This document shows positions 53,990 to 64,000 of a DNA stretch of 64,000 nt, one piece after another (position 1 is the first letter of the stretch; each line of letters starts with the position of its first letter). Under the pieces are notes generated by a model, which ran no database searches, had not been told where the DNA came from, and saw only the letters and a program-made list of their open reading frames with translations. Origin of the DNA: Colletes latitarsis. Lineage: Eukaryota > Arthropoda > Insecta > Hymenoptera > Colletidae. The stretch covers positions 8,308,001 through 8,372,000 of the forward strand of contig NW_027488368.1 in the NCBI RefSeq assembly GCF_051014445.1. Reading direction: 5' to 3'. The position numbers were made by a program, and so were the translations under genes.

Positions 53990-56399
53990 TTTAATTGACT
54001 GTTTCGGTGTGGTACCGCATTACTACGTGATCCAAACCAGAAAGAGGCCGGGCACTGGCCGTCAAGTATGCGAAAAATGCGAAAGTACGAGCCAGATGAG
54101 GGCAAATACCAGACCTAACCCAGACATAACCGGCGCTATCCTCTAAAATATTAATCGGAACCAGGTTTAATTGACTGTTTCAGTGCGATACCACATTACT
54201 ACGTGGTCAAAGCCAGAAAAAGGCCAGGATCTGGCCAACAAGTATGGGAAAAATGCGAAATTACGAGTCAGATGAGGGCAAATCCCAGACCTAACCGAGA
54301 CATAACCGGCGTCATCCTCTGAAATATTAATCGCAACCAGGTGTAATTGACTGCTTCGGTGTGGAACCTCATTACTACCGGATCCAAACCAGAAAAAGGC
54401 CAGGATCTGCCCAACAAGTATGCGAAAAATGCGTAAGTATGAGCCAGATGATTGCTAATACCAGACCAAACCGTGACATAACCGGCGTTATCCTCTAAAA
54501 TATTAATCGCAAACAGGTTTAATTGACTGTTTCGGTGTGGTCCCACATTACTACTTGGTCCAAGCCAGAAAAAGGCCAGGATCTGGCCAACAAGTATGTG
54601 AAAAATGCGAAAGTACGAGCCAGATGAGGGCAAATACCAGACCTAACCAAGATATAACCGGCGTTATCCTCTAAAATATTAATCGCAACCAGGTTTAATT
54701 GACTGTTTCGGTGTGGTACCGAAATACTACGTGATCCAAATCAGAAAAAGCCCAGGATCTGGCCAACAAGTATGAGAAATAAGCGAAAGTACGAGCCAGA
54801 TGAGGGCAAATCCCAGACCTAACCGAGACATAGCCGGCGTTATCCCCTAAAATACTAATCGGAACCAGGTTTAATTGACTGTTTCGGTGTGGTACCGCAT
54901 TACTACATGATCCAAACCAGAAAAAACCCAGGATCTGGCCAACAAGTATGAGAAAAATGCGAAAGTACGAGCCAGATGAGGGCAAATCCCAGACCTAACC
55001 GAGACATAGCCGGCGATATGCTCTAAAATATTAAGCGCAACCTGGTTTAATTGACTGCTTCGGTGTGGTCCCACATTACTACTTGGTCCAAGCCAGAAAA
55101 AGGCCAGGATCTGGCCAACAAGTATGTGAAAAATGCGAAAGTACGAGCCAGATGAGTGCAAATACCAGAACAAACCAAGATATAACCAGCGTTATCCTCT
55201 AAAATATTAATCGAAACCAGCTTTTATTGACTGTTTCGGTGTGGTACCACATTACTACGTGGTCCGAGCCAGAAAAATGCCAGGATCTAGCCAACAAGTA
55301 TGCGAAAAATGCGAAGGTACGTGCCAGATGAGGGCAAATACCAGACCTAACCGAGATATAACCGGCGTTATCCCCTAAAATACTAATCGGAACCAGCTTT
55401 TATTGACTGTTTCGGTGTGGTCCCACATTACAACATGATCCAAACCAGAAAAAGCCCAGGATCTGGCCAACAAGTATGAGAAAAATGCGAAAGTACGAGC
55501 CAGATGAGGGCAAATACCAGACCACACCCAGACATAACCGGCGTTATCCTCTAAAATATTAATCGGAACCAGGTTTAATTGACTGTTCCGGTGTGGTACC
55601 ACATTACTGCGTGGTCCAAGCCAGAAAAAGGCCAGGATCTGGTCAACAAGTATGGGAAAAACGCGAAAGTATCAGCCAGATGATTGCGAATACCAGAATT
55701 AACCCAGACATAACCGGCGTTATCCCCTAAAATACAAATCGGAACCAGCTTTTATTGACTGTTTCAGTGTGGTACTACATTACTACGTGATCCAAGTCAG
55801 AAAAAGCCCATGATCTGGCCAACTAGTATGCGAGAAATGCGAAAGTACGAGCCAGATGAGGGCAAATCCCAGAACTAACCGAGACATAACCTGCGTTATC
55901 CCCTAAAATATTAATCGGAACCAGGTTTAATTGAATGTTTCAGTGTGGTACCACATTACTACGTGATCCAAACCAGAAAAAGCCCAGGATCTGGCCAACT
56001 AGTATGCGAGAAATGCGAAAGTACGAGCCAGATGAGGGCAAATCCCACACCTAACCGTGATATAACCGACGTAATCCTCTAAAATATTAATCGGAACCAG
56101 GTTTAATTGACTGTTTCGGTGTGGTACCGCACTACTACGTGATCCAAACCAGAAAAAGGCCAGGAACTGGCCGACAAGTATGCGAAAAATGCGAAAGTAC
56201 GAGCCAGATGAGGGCAAATACCAGACCTAACCCAGACATAACCGGCGCTATCCTCTAAAATATTAATCGGAACCAGGTTTAATTGACTGTTTCAGTGTGG
56301 TACCATATTACTACGTGGTCAAAGCCAGAAAGAGGCCAGGATCTGGCCAACAAGTATGGGAAAAATGCGAAATTACGAGTCAGATGAGGGCAAATACCA

Positions 56400-58033
56400 G
56401 ACCTAACCCAGACATAACCGGCGTTATCCCCTAAAATACAAATCGGAACCAGCTTTTATTGACTGTTTCAGTGTGGTACTACATTACTACGTGATCCAAG
56501 TCAGAAAAAGCCCATGATCTGGCCAACAAGTATGCGAAAAATGCGAAAGTACGAGCCAGATGAGGACAAATCCAAGACCTAACCGAGACATAACCTGCGT
56601 TGTGCTCTAAAATATTAATCCGCACCAGGTTTAATCGACTGTTTCAGTGTGGTACCACATTACTACGTGATCCAAACCAGAAAAAGCCCAGGATCTGGCC
56701 AATAAGTATGCGAAAAATGCGAAAGTACGAGCCAGATGAGGACAAATACCAGACCTAACCCAGGCATAACCGTCGTTATCCTCTAAAATACTAATCGGAA
56801 CCAGCTTTTATTGACTGTTTCAGTGTGGTACCACATTACTACGTGGTCCAAGCCAGAAAAGAGCCAGGATCTGGCCAACAAGTATGCGAAAAATGCGAAA
56901 GTACGAGCCAGATGAGGGCAAATCCCAGACCTAACCGAGACATAGCCGGCGATATCCTCTAAAATATTAATCGCAACCAGCTTTAATTGACTGTTTCGGT
57001 GTGGTACCGCATTACTACATGATCCAAACCAGAAAAAGCCCAGGATCTGGCCAACAAGTATGAGAAAAATGCGAAAGTACGAGCCAGATGAGGGCAAATC
57101 CCAGACCTAACCGAGACATAGCCGGCGATATGCTCTAAAATATTAAGCGCAACCTGGTCTAATTGACTGCTTCGGTGTGGTCCCACATTACTACTTGGTC
57201 CAAGCCAGAAAAAGGCCAGGATCTGGCCAACAAGTATGTGAAAAATGCGAAAGTACGAGCCAGATGAGGGCAAATCCCAGACCTAACCTAGACATAACCT
57301 GCGGAATCCTCTAAAATATTAATGGCAACCAGGCTTAATTTACTGTTTCGGTGTGGTACCGTATTACTACGTGATACAAACCAGAAAAAGGCCAGGATCT
57401 GCCCAACAAGTATGCGAAAAATGCAAAATTACGAGCCAGATGAGGGCAAATACCAGACCTAACCGAGACATAGCCGGCGATATCCTCTAAAATATTAGGC
57501 GCAACCTGGTTTAATTGACTGCTTCGGTGTGGAACCACATTTCTACGGGATCCAAACCAGAAAAAATGCCAGGATCTGGTCAACAAGTAAGCGAAAAATG
57601 CGAAAGTACGAGCCAGATGAGGGCAAATACCAGACCTAACCCAGACATAACCGGCGTTGTCCTCTAAAATATTAATCGGAACCAGGTTTAATTGACTGTT
57701 TCAGTGTGGTTCCACATCACTACGTTGTCCAAGCCAGAAAAAGGCCAGGATCTGGCCAACAAGTATGCGAAAAATGCGAAAGTACGAGCCAGATGATTGC
57801 GAATACCAGAACTAACCCAGACGTAACCTGCGTTATCCTCTAAAATAATATTTGGAACCAGCTTTTATTGACAGTGTGTTACCACATTACTACGTGATCC
57901 AAGCCAGAAAAAGCCCAGGATCTGGCCAACAAGTATGCGAAAAGTGCGAAAGTACGAGCCAGATGAGGGCAAATCCCAGACCTAACCGAGACATAACCTG
58001 CTCTATCCTCTAAAATATTAATCGTAACCAGGT
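56400..58033. repeat. Nested repeat inside the 37-mer, longer copy
   Basis: It recurs at about 59,205-60,484, first at offset 2,805 and then at 2,453. The difference of 352 bp is a deletion of exactly two monomers from the second copy near 59,800. Confidence 0.85.
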
Positions 58034-59204
58034 TTAATTTACTGTTTCGGTGTGGTACCGCATTACTACGTGATCCAAACCAGAAAAAGGCCAGGAACTG
58101 GCTGACAAGTATGCGAAAAATGCGAAAGAACGAGCCAGATGAGGGCAATTACCAGACCTAACCCAGACATAACCGGCGTTATAATCTAAAATACTAATCG
58201 CAACCAGGTTTAATTGACTGTTTCAGTGTGGCACCACATTACTAGGTGGTCAAAGGCAGAAAAAGGCCAGGATCTGGCCAACAAGTATGGGAAAAATGCG
58301 AAATTACGAGTCACATGTGGGTAAATCCCAGACCTAACCGAGACATAACCGACGTTATCCTCTGAAATATTAATCGCAACCAGGTTTAATTGACTGTTTC
58401 GGTGTGGAACCTCATTACTACGGGATCCAAACCAGAAAAAGGCCAGGATCTGCCCGACAAGTATGCGAAAAATGCGAAAGTATGAGCCATATGATTGCTA
58501 ATACCAGACCAAGCAGAGACATAACCTGCGCTATCCTCTAAAATATTATTCGTAACCAGGTTTAATTTACTGTTTCGGTGTGGTACCGTATTACTACGTG
58601 ATCCAAACCAGAAAAAAGCCAGGATCTGGCCAACAAGTATGTGAAAAATGCGAAAGTACGAGCCAGATGATTGCTAATACCAGAACTAACCCAAACGTAA
58701 CCAGCGTTATCCTCCAAACTATTAATCGGAACCAGCTTTTATAGACCGTTTCAGTGTGGTACCACATTACTACGTGATCAAAACCAGAAAAATCCCAGGA
58801 TCTGCCCAACAAGTATGCGAAAAACGCGAAAGTATGAGCCAGATGATTGCAAATACCATTACTAACCCAGACATAACCAGCATTATCCTCTAAAATACTA
58901 ATCGGAACCAGCTTTTATTGACAGTGTGGTACCACATTACTACGTGATCCAAGTCAGAAAAAGCCCAGGATCTGGCCAACAAGTATGCGAAATATGCGAA
59001 AGTACGAGCCAGATGAGGGCAAATCCCAGACCTAACCGAGACATAATCTGCGCTATCCTCTAAAATATTAATCGTAACCAGGTTTAATTTACTGTTTCGG
59101 TGTGGTACCGTATTACTACGTGATCCAAACCAGAAAAAAGCCATGATCTGGCCAACAAGTATGTGAAAAATGCGAAAGTACGAGCCAGATGAGGGCAAAT
59201 ACCA

Positions 59205-60484
59205 GACCTAAACCAGACATAACCGGCGTTATCCCCTAAAATACAAATCGGAACCAGCTTTTATTGACTGTTTCAGTGTGGTACTACATTACTACGTGAT
59301 CCAAGTCAGAAAAAGCCCATGATCTGGCCAACAAGTATGCGAAAAATGCGAAAGTACGAGCCAGATGAGGACAAATCCAAGACCTAACCGAGACATAACC
59401 TGCGTTGTGCTCTAAAATATTAATCCGCACCAGGTTTAATTGACTGTTTCAGTGTGGTACCACATTACTACGTGATCCAAACCAGAAAAAGCCCAGGATC
59501 TGGCCAATAAGTATGCGAAAAATGCGAAAGTACGAGCCAGATGAGGACAAATACCAGACCTAACCCAGGCATAACCGTCGTTATCCTCTAAAATACTAAT
59601 CGGAACCAGCTTTTATTGACTGTTTCAGTGTGGTACCACATTACTACGTGGTCCAAGCCAGAAAAGAGCCAGGATCTGGCCAACAAGTATGCGAAAAATG
59701 CGAAAGTACGAGCCAGATGAGGGCAAATCCCAGACCTAACCGAGACATAGCCGGCGATATCCTCTAAAATATTAATCGCAACCAGGTTTAATTGACTGTT
59801 TCGGTGTGGTACCGTATTACTACGTGATACAAACCAGAAAAAGGCCAGGATCTGCCCAACAAGTATGCGAAAAATGCAAAATTACGAGCCAGATGAGGGC
59901 AAATACCAGACCTAACCGAGACATAGCCGGCGATATCCTCTAAAATATTAGGCGCAACCTGGTTTAATTGACTGCTTCGGTGTGGAACCACATTTCTACG
60001 GGATCCAAACCAGAAAAAATGCCAGGATCTGGTCAACAAGTAAGCGAAAAATGCGAAAGTACGAGCCAGATGAGGGCAAATACCAGACCTAACCCAGACA
60101 TAACCGGCGTTGTTCTCTAAAATATTAATCGGAACCAGGTTTAATTGACTGTTTCAGTGTGGTTCCACATCACTACGTTGTCCAAGCCAGAAAAAGGCCA
60201 GGATCTGGCCAAAAAGTATGCGAAAAATGCGAAAGTACGAGCCAGATGATTGCGAATACCAGAACTAACCCAGACGTAACCTGCGTTATCCTCTAAAATA
60301 ATATTTGGAACCAGCTTTTATTGACAGTGTGTTACCACATTACTACGTGATCCAAGCCAGAAAAAGCCCAGGATCTGGCCAACAAGTATGCGAAAAGTGC
60401 GAAAGTACGAGCCAGATGAGGGCAAATCCCAGACCTAACCGAGACATAACCTGCTCTATCCTCTAAAATATTAATCGTAACCAG
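59205..60484. repeat. Nested repeat inside the 37-mer, copy lacking two monomers
   Basis: It joins sequence equivalent to about 56,990 to sequence equivalent to about 57,345 within the TTCGGTGTGGTACCG region, so the junction lies in or next to dyad 3. Monomer phase is preserved. Confidence 0.83.
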
Positions 60485-60485
60485 C

Positions 60486-63400
60486 TTTAATTGACTGTTT
60501 CGGTGTGGTACCGCATTACTACGTGATCCAAACCAGAAAGAGGCCGGGCACTGGCCGTCAAGTATGCGAAAAATGCGAAAGTACGAGCCAGATGAGGGCA
60601 AATACCAGACCTAACCCAGACATAACCGGCGCTATCCTCTAAAATATTAATCGGAACCAGGTTTAATTGACTGTTTCAGTGCGATACCACATTACTACGT
60701 GGTCAAAGCCAGAAAAAGGCCAGGATCTGGCCAACAAGTATGGGAAAAATGCGAAATTACGAGTCAGATGAGGGCAAATCCCAGACCTAACCGAGACATA
60801 ACCGGCGTCATCCTCTGAAATATTAATCGCAACCAGGTGTAATTGACTGCTTCGGTGTGGAACCTCATTACTACCGGATCCAAACCAGAAAAAGGCCAGG
60901 ATCTGCCCAACAAGTATGCGAAAAATGCGTAAGTATGAGCCAGATGATTGCTAATACCAGACCAAACCGTGACATAACCGGCGTTATCCTGTAAAATATT
61001 AATCGCAAACAGGTTTAATTGACTGTTTCGGTGTGGTCCCACATTACTACTTGGTCCAAGCCAGAAAAAGGCCAGGATCTGGCCAACAAGTATGTGAAAA
61101 ATGCGAAAGTACGAGCCAGATGAGGGCAAATACCAGACCTAACCAAGATATAACCGGCGTTATCCTCTAAAATATTAATCGCAACCAGGTTTAATTGACT
61201 GTTTCGGTGTGGTACCGAAATACTACGTGATCCAAATCAGAAAAAGCCCAGGATCTGGCCAACAAGTATGAGAAATAAGCGAAAGTACGAGCCAGATGAG
61301 GGCAAATCCCAGACCTAACCGAGACATAGCCGGCGTTATCCCCTAAAATACTAATCGGAACCAGGTTTAATTGACTGTTTCGGTGTGGTACCGCATTACT
61401 ACATGATCCAAACCAGAAAAAACCCAGGATCTGGCCAACAAGTATGAGAAAAATGCGAAAGTACGAGCCAGATGAGGGCAAATCCCAGACCTAACCGAGA
61501 CATAGCCGGCGATATGCTCTAAAATATTAAGCGCAACCTGGTTTAATTGACTGCTTCGGTGTGGTCCCACATTACTACTTGGTCCAAGCCAGAAAAAGGC
61601 CAGGATCTGGCCAACAAGTATGTGAAAAATGCGAAAGTACGAGCCAGATGAGTGCAAATACCAGAACAAACCAAGATATAACCAGCGTTATCCTCTAAAA
61701 TATTAATCGAAACCAGCTTTTATTGACTGTTTCGGTGTGGTACCACATTACTACGTGGTCCGAGCCAGAAAAATGCCAGGATCTAGCCAACAAGTATGCG
61801 AAAAATGCGAAGGTACGTGCCAGATGAGGGCAAATACCAGACCTAACCGAGATATAACCGGCGTTATCCCCTAAAATACTAATCGGAACCAGCTTTTATT
61901 GACTGTTTCGGTGTGGTCCCACATTACAACATGATCCAAACCAGAAAAAGCCCAGGATCTGGCCAACAAGTATGAGAAAAATGCGAAAGTACGAGCCAGA
62001 TGAGGGCAAATACCAGACCACACCCAGACATAACCGGCGTTATCCTCTAAAATATTAATCGGAACCAGGTTTAATTGACTGTTCCGGTGTGGTACCACAT
62101 TACTGCGTGGTCCAAGCCAGAAAAAGGCCAGGATCTGGTCAACAAGTATGGGAAAAACGCGAAAGTATCAGCCAGATGATTGCGAATACCAGAATTAACC
62201 CAGACATAACCGGCGTTATCCCCTAAAATACAAATCGGAACCAGCTTTTATTGACTGTTTCAGTGTGGTACTACATTACTACGTGATCCAAGTCAGAAAA
62301 AGCCCATGATCTGGCCAACTAGTATGCGAGAAATGCGAAAGTACGAGCCAGATGAGGGCAAATCCCAGAACTAACCGAGACATAACCTGCGTTATCCCCT
62401 AAAATATTAATCGGAACCAGGTTTAATTGAATGTTTCAGTGTGGTACCACATTACTACGTGATCCAAACCAGAAAAAGCCCAGGATCTGGCCAACTAGTA
62501 TGCGAGAAATGCGAAAGTACGAGCCAGATGAGGGCAAATCCCACACCTAACCGTGATATAACCGACGTAATCCTCTAAAATATTAATCGGAACCAGGTTT
62601 AATTGACTGTTTCGGTGTGGTACCGCACTACTACGTGATCCAAACCAGAAAAAGGCCAGGAACTGGCCGACAAGTATGCGAAAAATGCGAAAGTACGAGC
62701 CAGATGAGGGCAAATACCAGACCTAACCCAGACATAACCGGCGCTATCCTCTAAAATATTAATCGGAACCAGGTTTAATTGACTGTTTCAGTGTGGTACC
62801 ATATTACTACGTGGTCAAAGCCAGAAAGAGGCCAGGATCTGGCCAACAAGTATGGGAAAAATGCGAAATTACGAGTCAGATGAGGGCAAATACCAGACCT
62901 AACCCAGACATAACCGGCGTTATCCCCTAAAATACAAATCGGAACCAGCTTTTATTGACTGTTTCAGTGTGGTACTACATTACTACGTGATCCAAGTCAG
63001 AAAAAGCCCATGATCTGGCCAACAAGTATGCGAAAAATGCGAAAGTACGAGCCAGATGAGGACAAATCCAAGACCTAACCGAGACATAACCTGCGTTGTG
63101 CTCTAAAATATTAATCCGCACCAGGTTTAATCGACTGTTTCAGTGTGGTACCACATTACTACGTGATCCAAACCAGAAAAAGCCCAGGATCTGGCCAATA
63201 AGTATGCGAAAAATGCGAAAGTACGAGCCAGATGAGGACAAATACCAGACCTAACCCAGGCATAACCGTCGTTATCCTCTAAAATACTAATCGGAACCAG
63301 CTTTTATTGACTGTTTCAGTGTGGTACCACATTACTACGTGGTCCAAGCCAGAAAAGAGCCAGGATCTGGCCAACAAGTATGCGAAAAATGCGAAAGTAC

Positions 63401-64000
63401 GAGCCAGATGAGGGCAAATCCCAGACCTAACCGAGACATAGCCGGCGATATCCTCTAAAATATTAATCGCAACCAGGTTTAATTGACTGTTTCGGTGTGG
63501 TACCGCATTACTACATGATCCAAACCAGAAAAAGCCCAGGATCTGGCCAACAAGTATGAGAAAAATGCGAAAGTACGAGCCAGATGAGGGCAAATCCCAG
63601 ACCTAACCGAGACATAGCCGGCGATATGCTCTAAAATATTAAGCGCAACCTGGTCTAATTGACTGCTTCGGTGTGGTCCCACATTACTACTTGGTCCAAG
63701 CCAGAAAAAGGCCAGGATCTGGCCAACAAGTATGTGAAAAATGCGAAAGTACGAGCCAGATGAGGGCAAATCCCAGACCTAACCTAGACATAACCTGCGG
63801 AATCCTCTAAAATATTAATGGCAATCAGGCTTAATTTACTGTTTCGGTGTGGTACCGTATTACTACGTGATACAAACCAGAAAAAGGCCAGGATCTGCCC
63901 AACAAGTATGCGAAAAATGCAAAATTACGAGCCAGATGAGGGCAAATACCAGACCTAACCGAGACATAGCCGGCGATATCCTCTAAAATATTAGGCGCAA
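60486..64000. repeat. 37-monomer HOR, copy 2 (cut by the window end)
   Basis: It is nearly identical to 53,990-57,504. The few differences seen include CTGTAAAATATT near 60,990 for CTCTAAAATATT, ACCAGGTTTAATTG near 63,474 for ACCAGCTTTAATTG, and GCAATCAGG near 63,820 for GCAACCAGG. About 20 of 37 monomers lie inside the window. Confidence 0.93.

Larger units (their letters stand above)
53990..60485. repeat. 37-monomer HOR, copy 1 (6,496 bp)
   Basis: All landmarks recur 6,496 bp later, up to the window end. The length is 37 x 176 minus 16 bp. This is explained by three monomers that lack 6 bp in the TTGACTGTTTCAGTG segment (57,871, 58,921, 60,324) and two single-base insertions in A-runs (CCAGAAAAAATGCC near 57,560 and 60,012). 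Its 5' part is also the 3' part of super-repeat R2. Confidence 0.93.
1..64000. repeat. Satellite DNA array, 176-bp monomer, about 363 head-to-tail copies
   Basis: The same roughly 176-bp sequence recurs without a break from the first base to the last. Landmarks such as GATCCAA, the doubled TGCGAAA, CCGGCGTTAT, AAAATATTAAT and GTGTGGTACC recur every 176 bp. Distances between homologous points are almost always multiples of 176, give or take 1 bp (704, 1408, 2288, 3168, 3696, 7216, 20240). All monomers have the same orientation and no unique sequence separates them. The length is close to one nucleosome repeat, as in many centromeric satellites of plants and animals. The family is not recognised, so a centromeric or pericentromeric role is inferred from array form alone. 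Both ends of the window lie inside the array. Confidence 0.98.

Noticed and set aside
844..63769. More than a hundred open frames of 65-162 codons, mostly minus strand, often 96 codons ending HTETVN
   Set aside because: They repeat at satellite spacing and overlap each other. They read the same monomer bases in two frames, since 176 leaves remainder 2 modulo 3. They have no domain and disappear with any indel. They are by-products of the repeat.
1..64000. CRISPR-like array (regular repeats)
   Set aside because: There are no short repeats with unique spacers. The full 176 bp is repeated, and variation is by point changes.
1..64000. CENP-B box (TTCG then A then CGGG in 17 bp)
   Set aside because: TTCGG and TACGGG both occur around dyad 3, but about 19 bp or more separate TTCG from CGGG and the fixed A is not in place. 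No match on either strand was seen by eye.
1..64000. Human or primate alpha satellite, or the Arabidopsis 178-bp repeat, because of similar length
   Set aside because: The sequence does not resemble either as I know them. Length alone is not evidence of family.
1..64000. Transposon insertions, telomeric repeats, rDNA or tRNA genes within the array
   Set aside because: No stretch departs from the monomer. Phase is kept across the window except for single-base and 6-bp changes.
1..64000. Inverted (head-to-head) monomers
   Set aside because: Landmarks such as AAAATATTAAT and GTATGCGAAAA were seen in one orientation only.

Overview
The whole 64 kb window is one uninterrupted block of tandem satellite DNA. 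A monomer of about 176 bp (about 44% GC in an eye-made consensus) repeats head-to-tail, always in the same orientation, about 363 times, and the array runs off both ends of the window. I found no protein-coding gene, rRNA, tRNA, CRISPR array, transposon, telomeric repeat or unique spacer. Many open frames of 65-162 codons can be read, nearly all on the minus strand. They are by-products of the monomer: because 176 is not a multiple of 3, the same satellite bases are read in two frames within one such ORF.

An array this long and this regular, with nucleosome-sized monomers and multi-monomer higher-order repeats (HORs), is typical of a eukaryotic centromere or pericentromere, or of a large heterochromatic knob. 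I do not recognise the monomer as a named family and cannot name the organism. No 17-bp CENP-B box was seen.

Layout. (1) 1-8,685: a 7-monomer tandem repeat, then two copies of a 21-monomer (3,696 bp) HOR. (2) 8,686-12,765: mosaic monomers, then short 4-mer and 11/12-mer duplications. (3) 12,766-29,100: a HOR family in which 18-, 13-, 18-, 14- and 13-monomer units follow each other; the shorter ones are whole-monomer deletion versions of the 18-mer. (4) 29,100-40,225: scrambled copies of block 3, with a 3.6 kb duplication (offset 20,240 bp), a 2.3 kb duplication (offset 7,216 bp), an 8-mer tandem duplication and a single-monomer duplication. (5) 40,226-64,000: a different monomer mixture in a giant 8-9 kb super-repeat (41,085-48,546 against 49,004-57,698), whose offset grows in whole-monomer steps, followed by a near-perfect 37-monomer (6,496 bp) HOR at 53,990-60,485 that restarts at 60,486.

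The most interesting within-monomer signal is a set of three short dyad symmetries. Their arms are largely kept across monomer variants, while many frequent variants change only the bases between the arms. This would fit selection on hairpin or cruciform structure, or on a symmetric protein-binding site. All identities and counts here were judged by eye, not computed.
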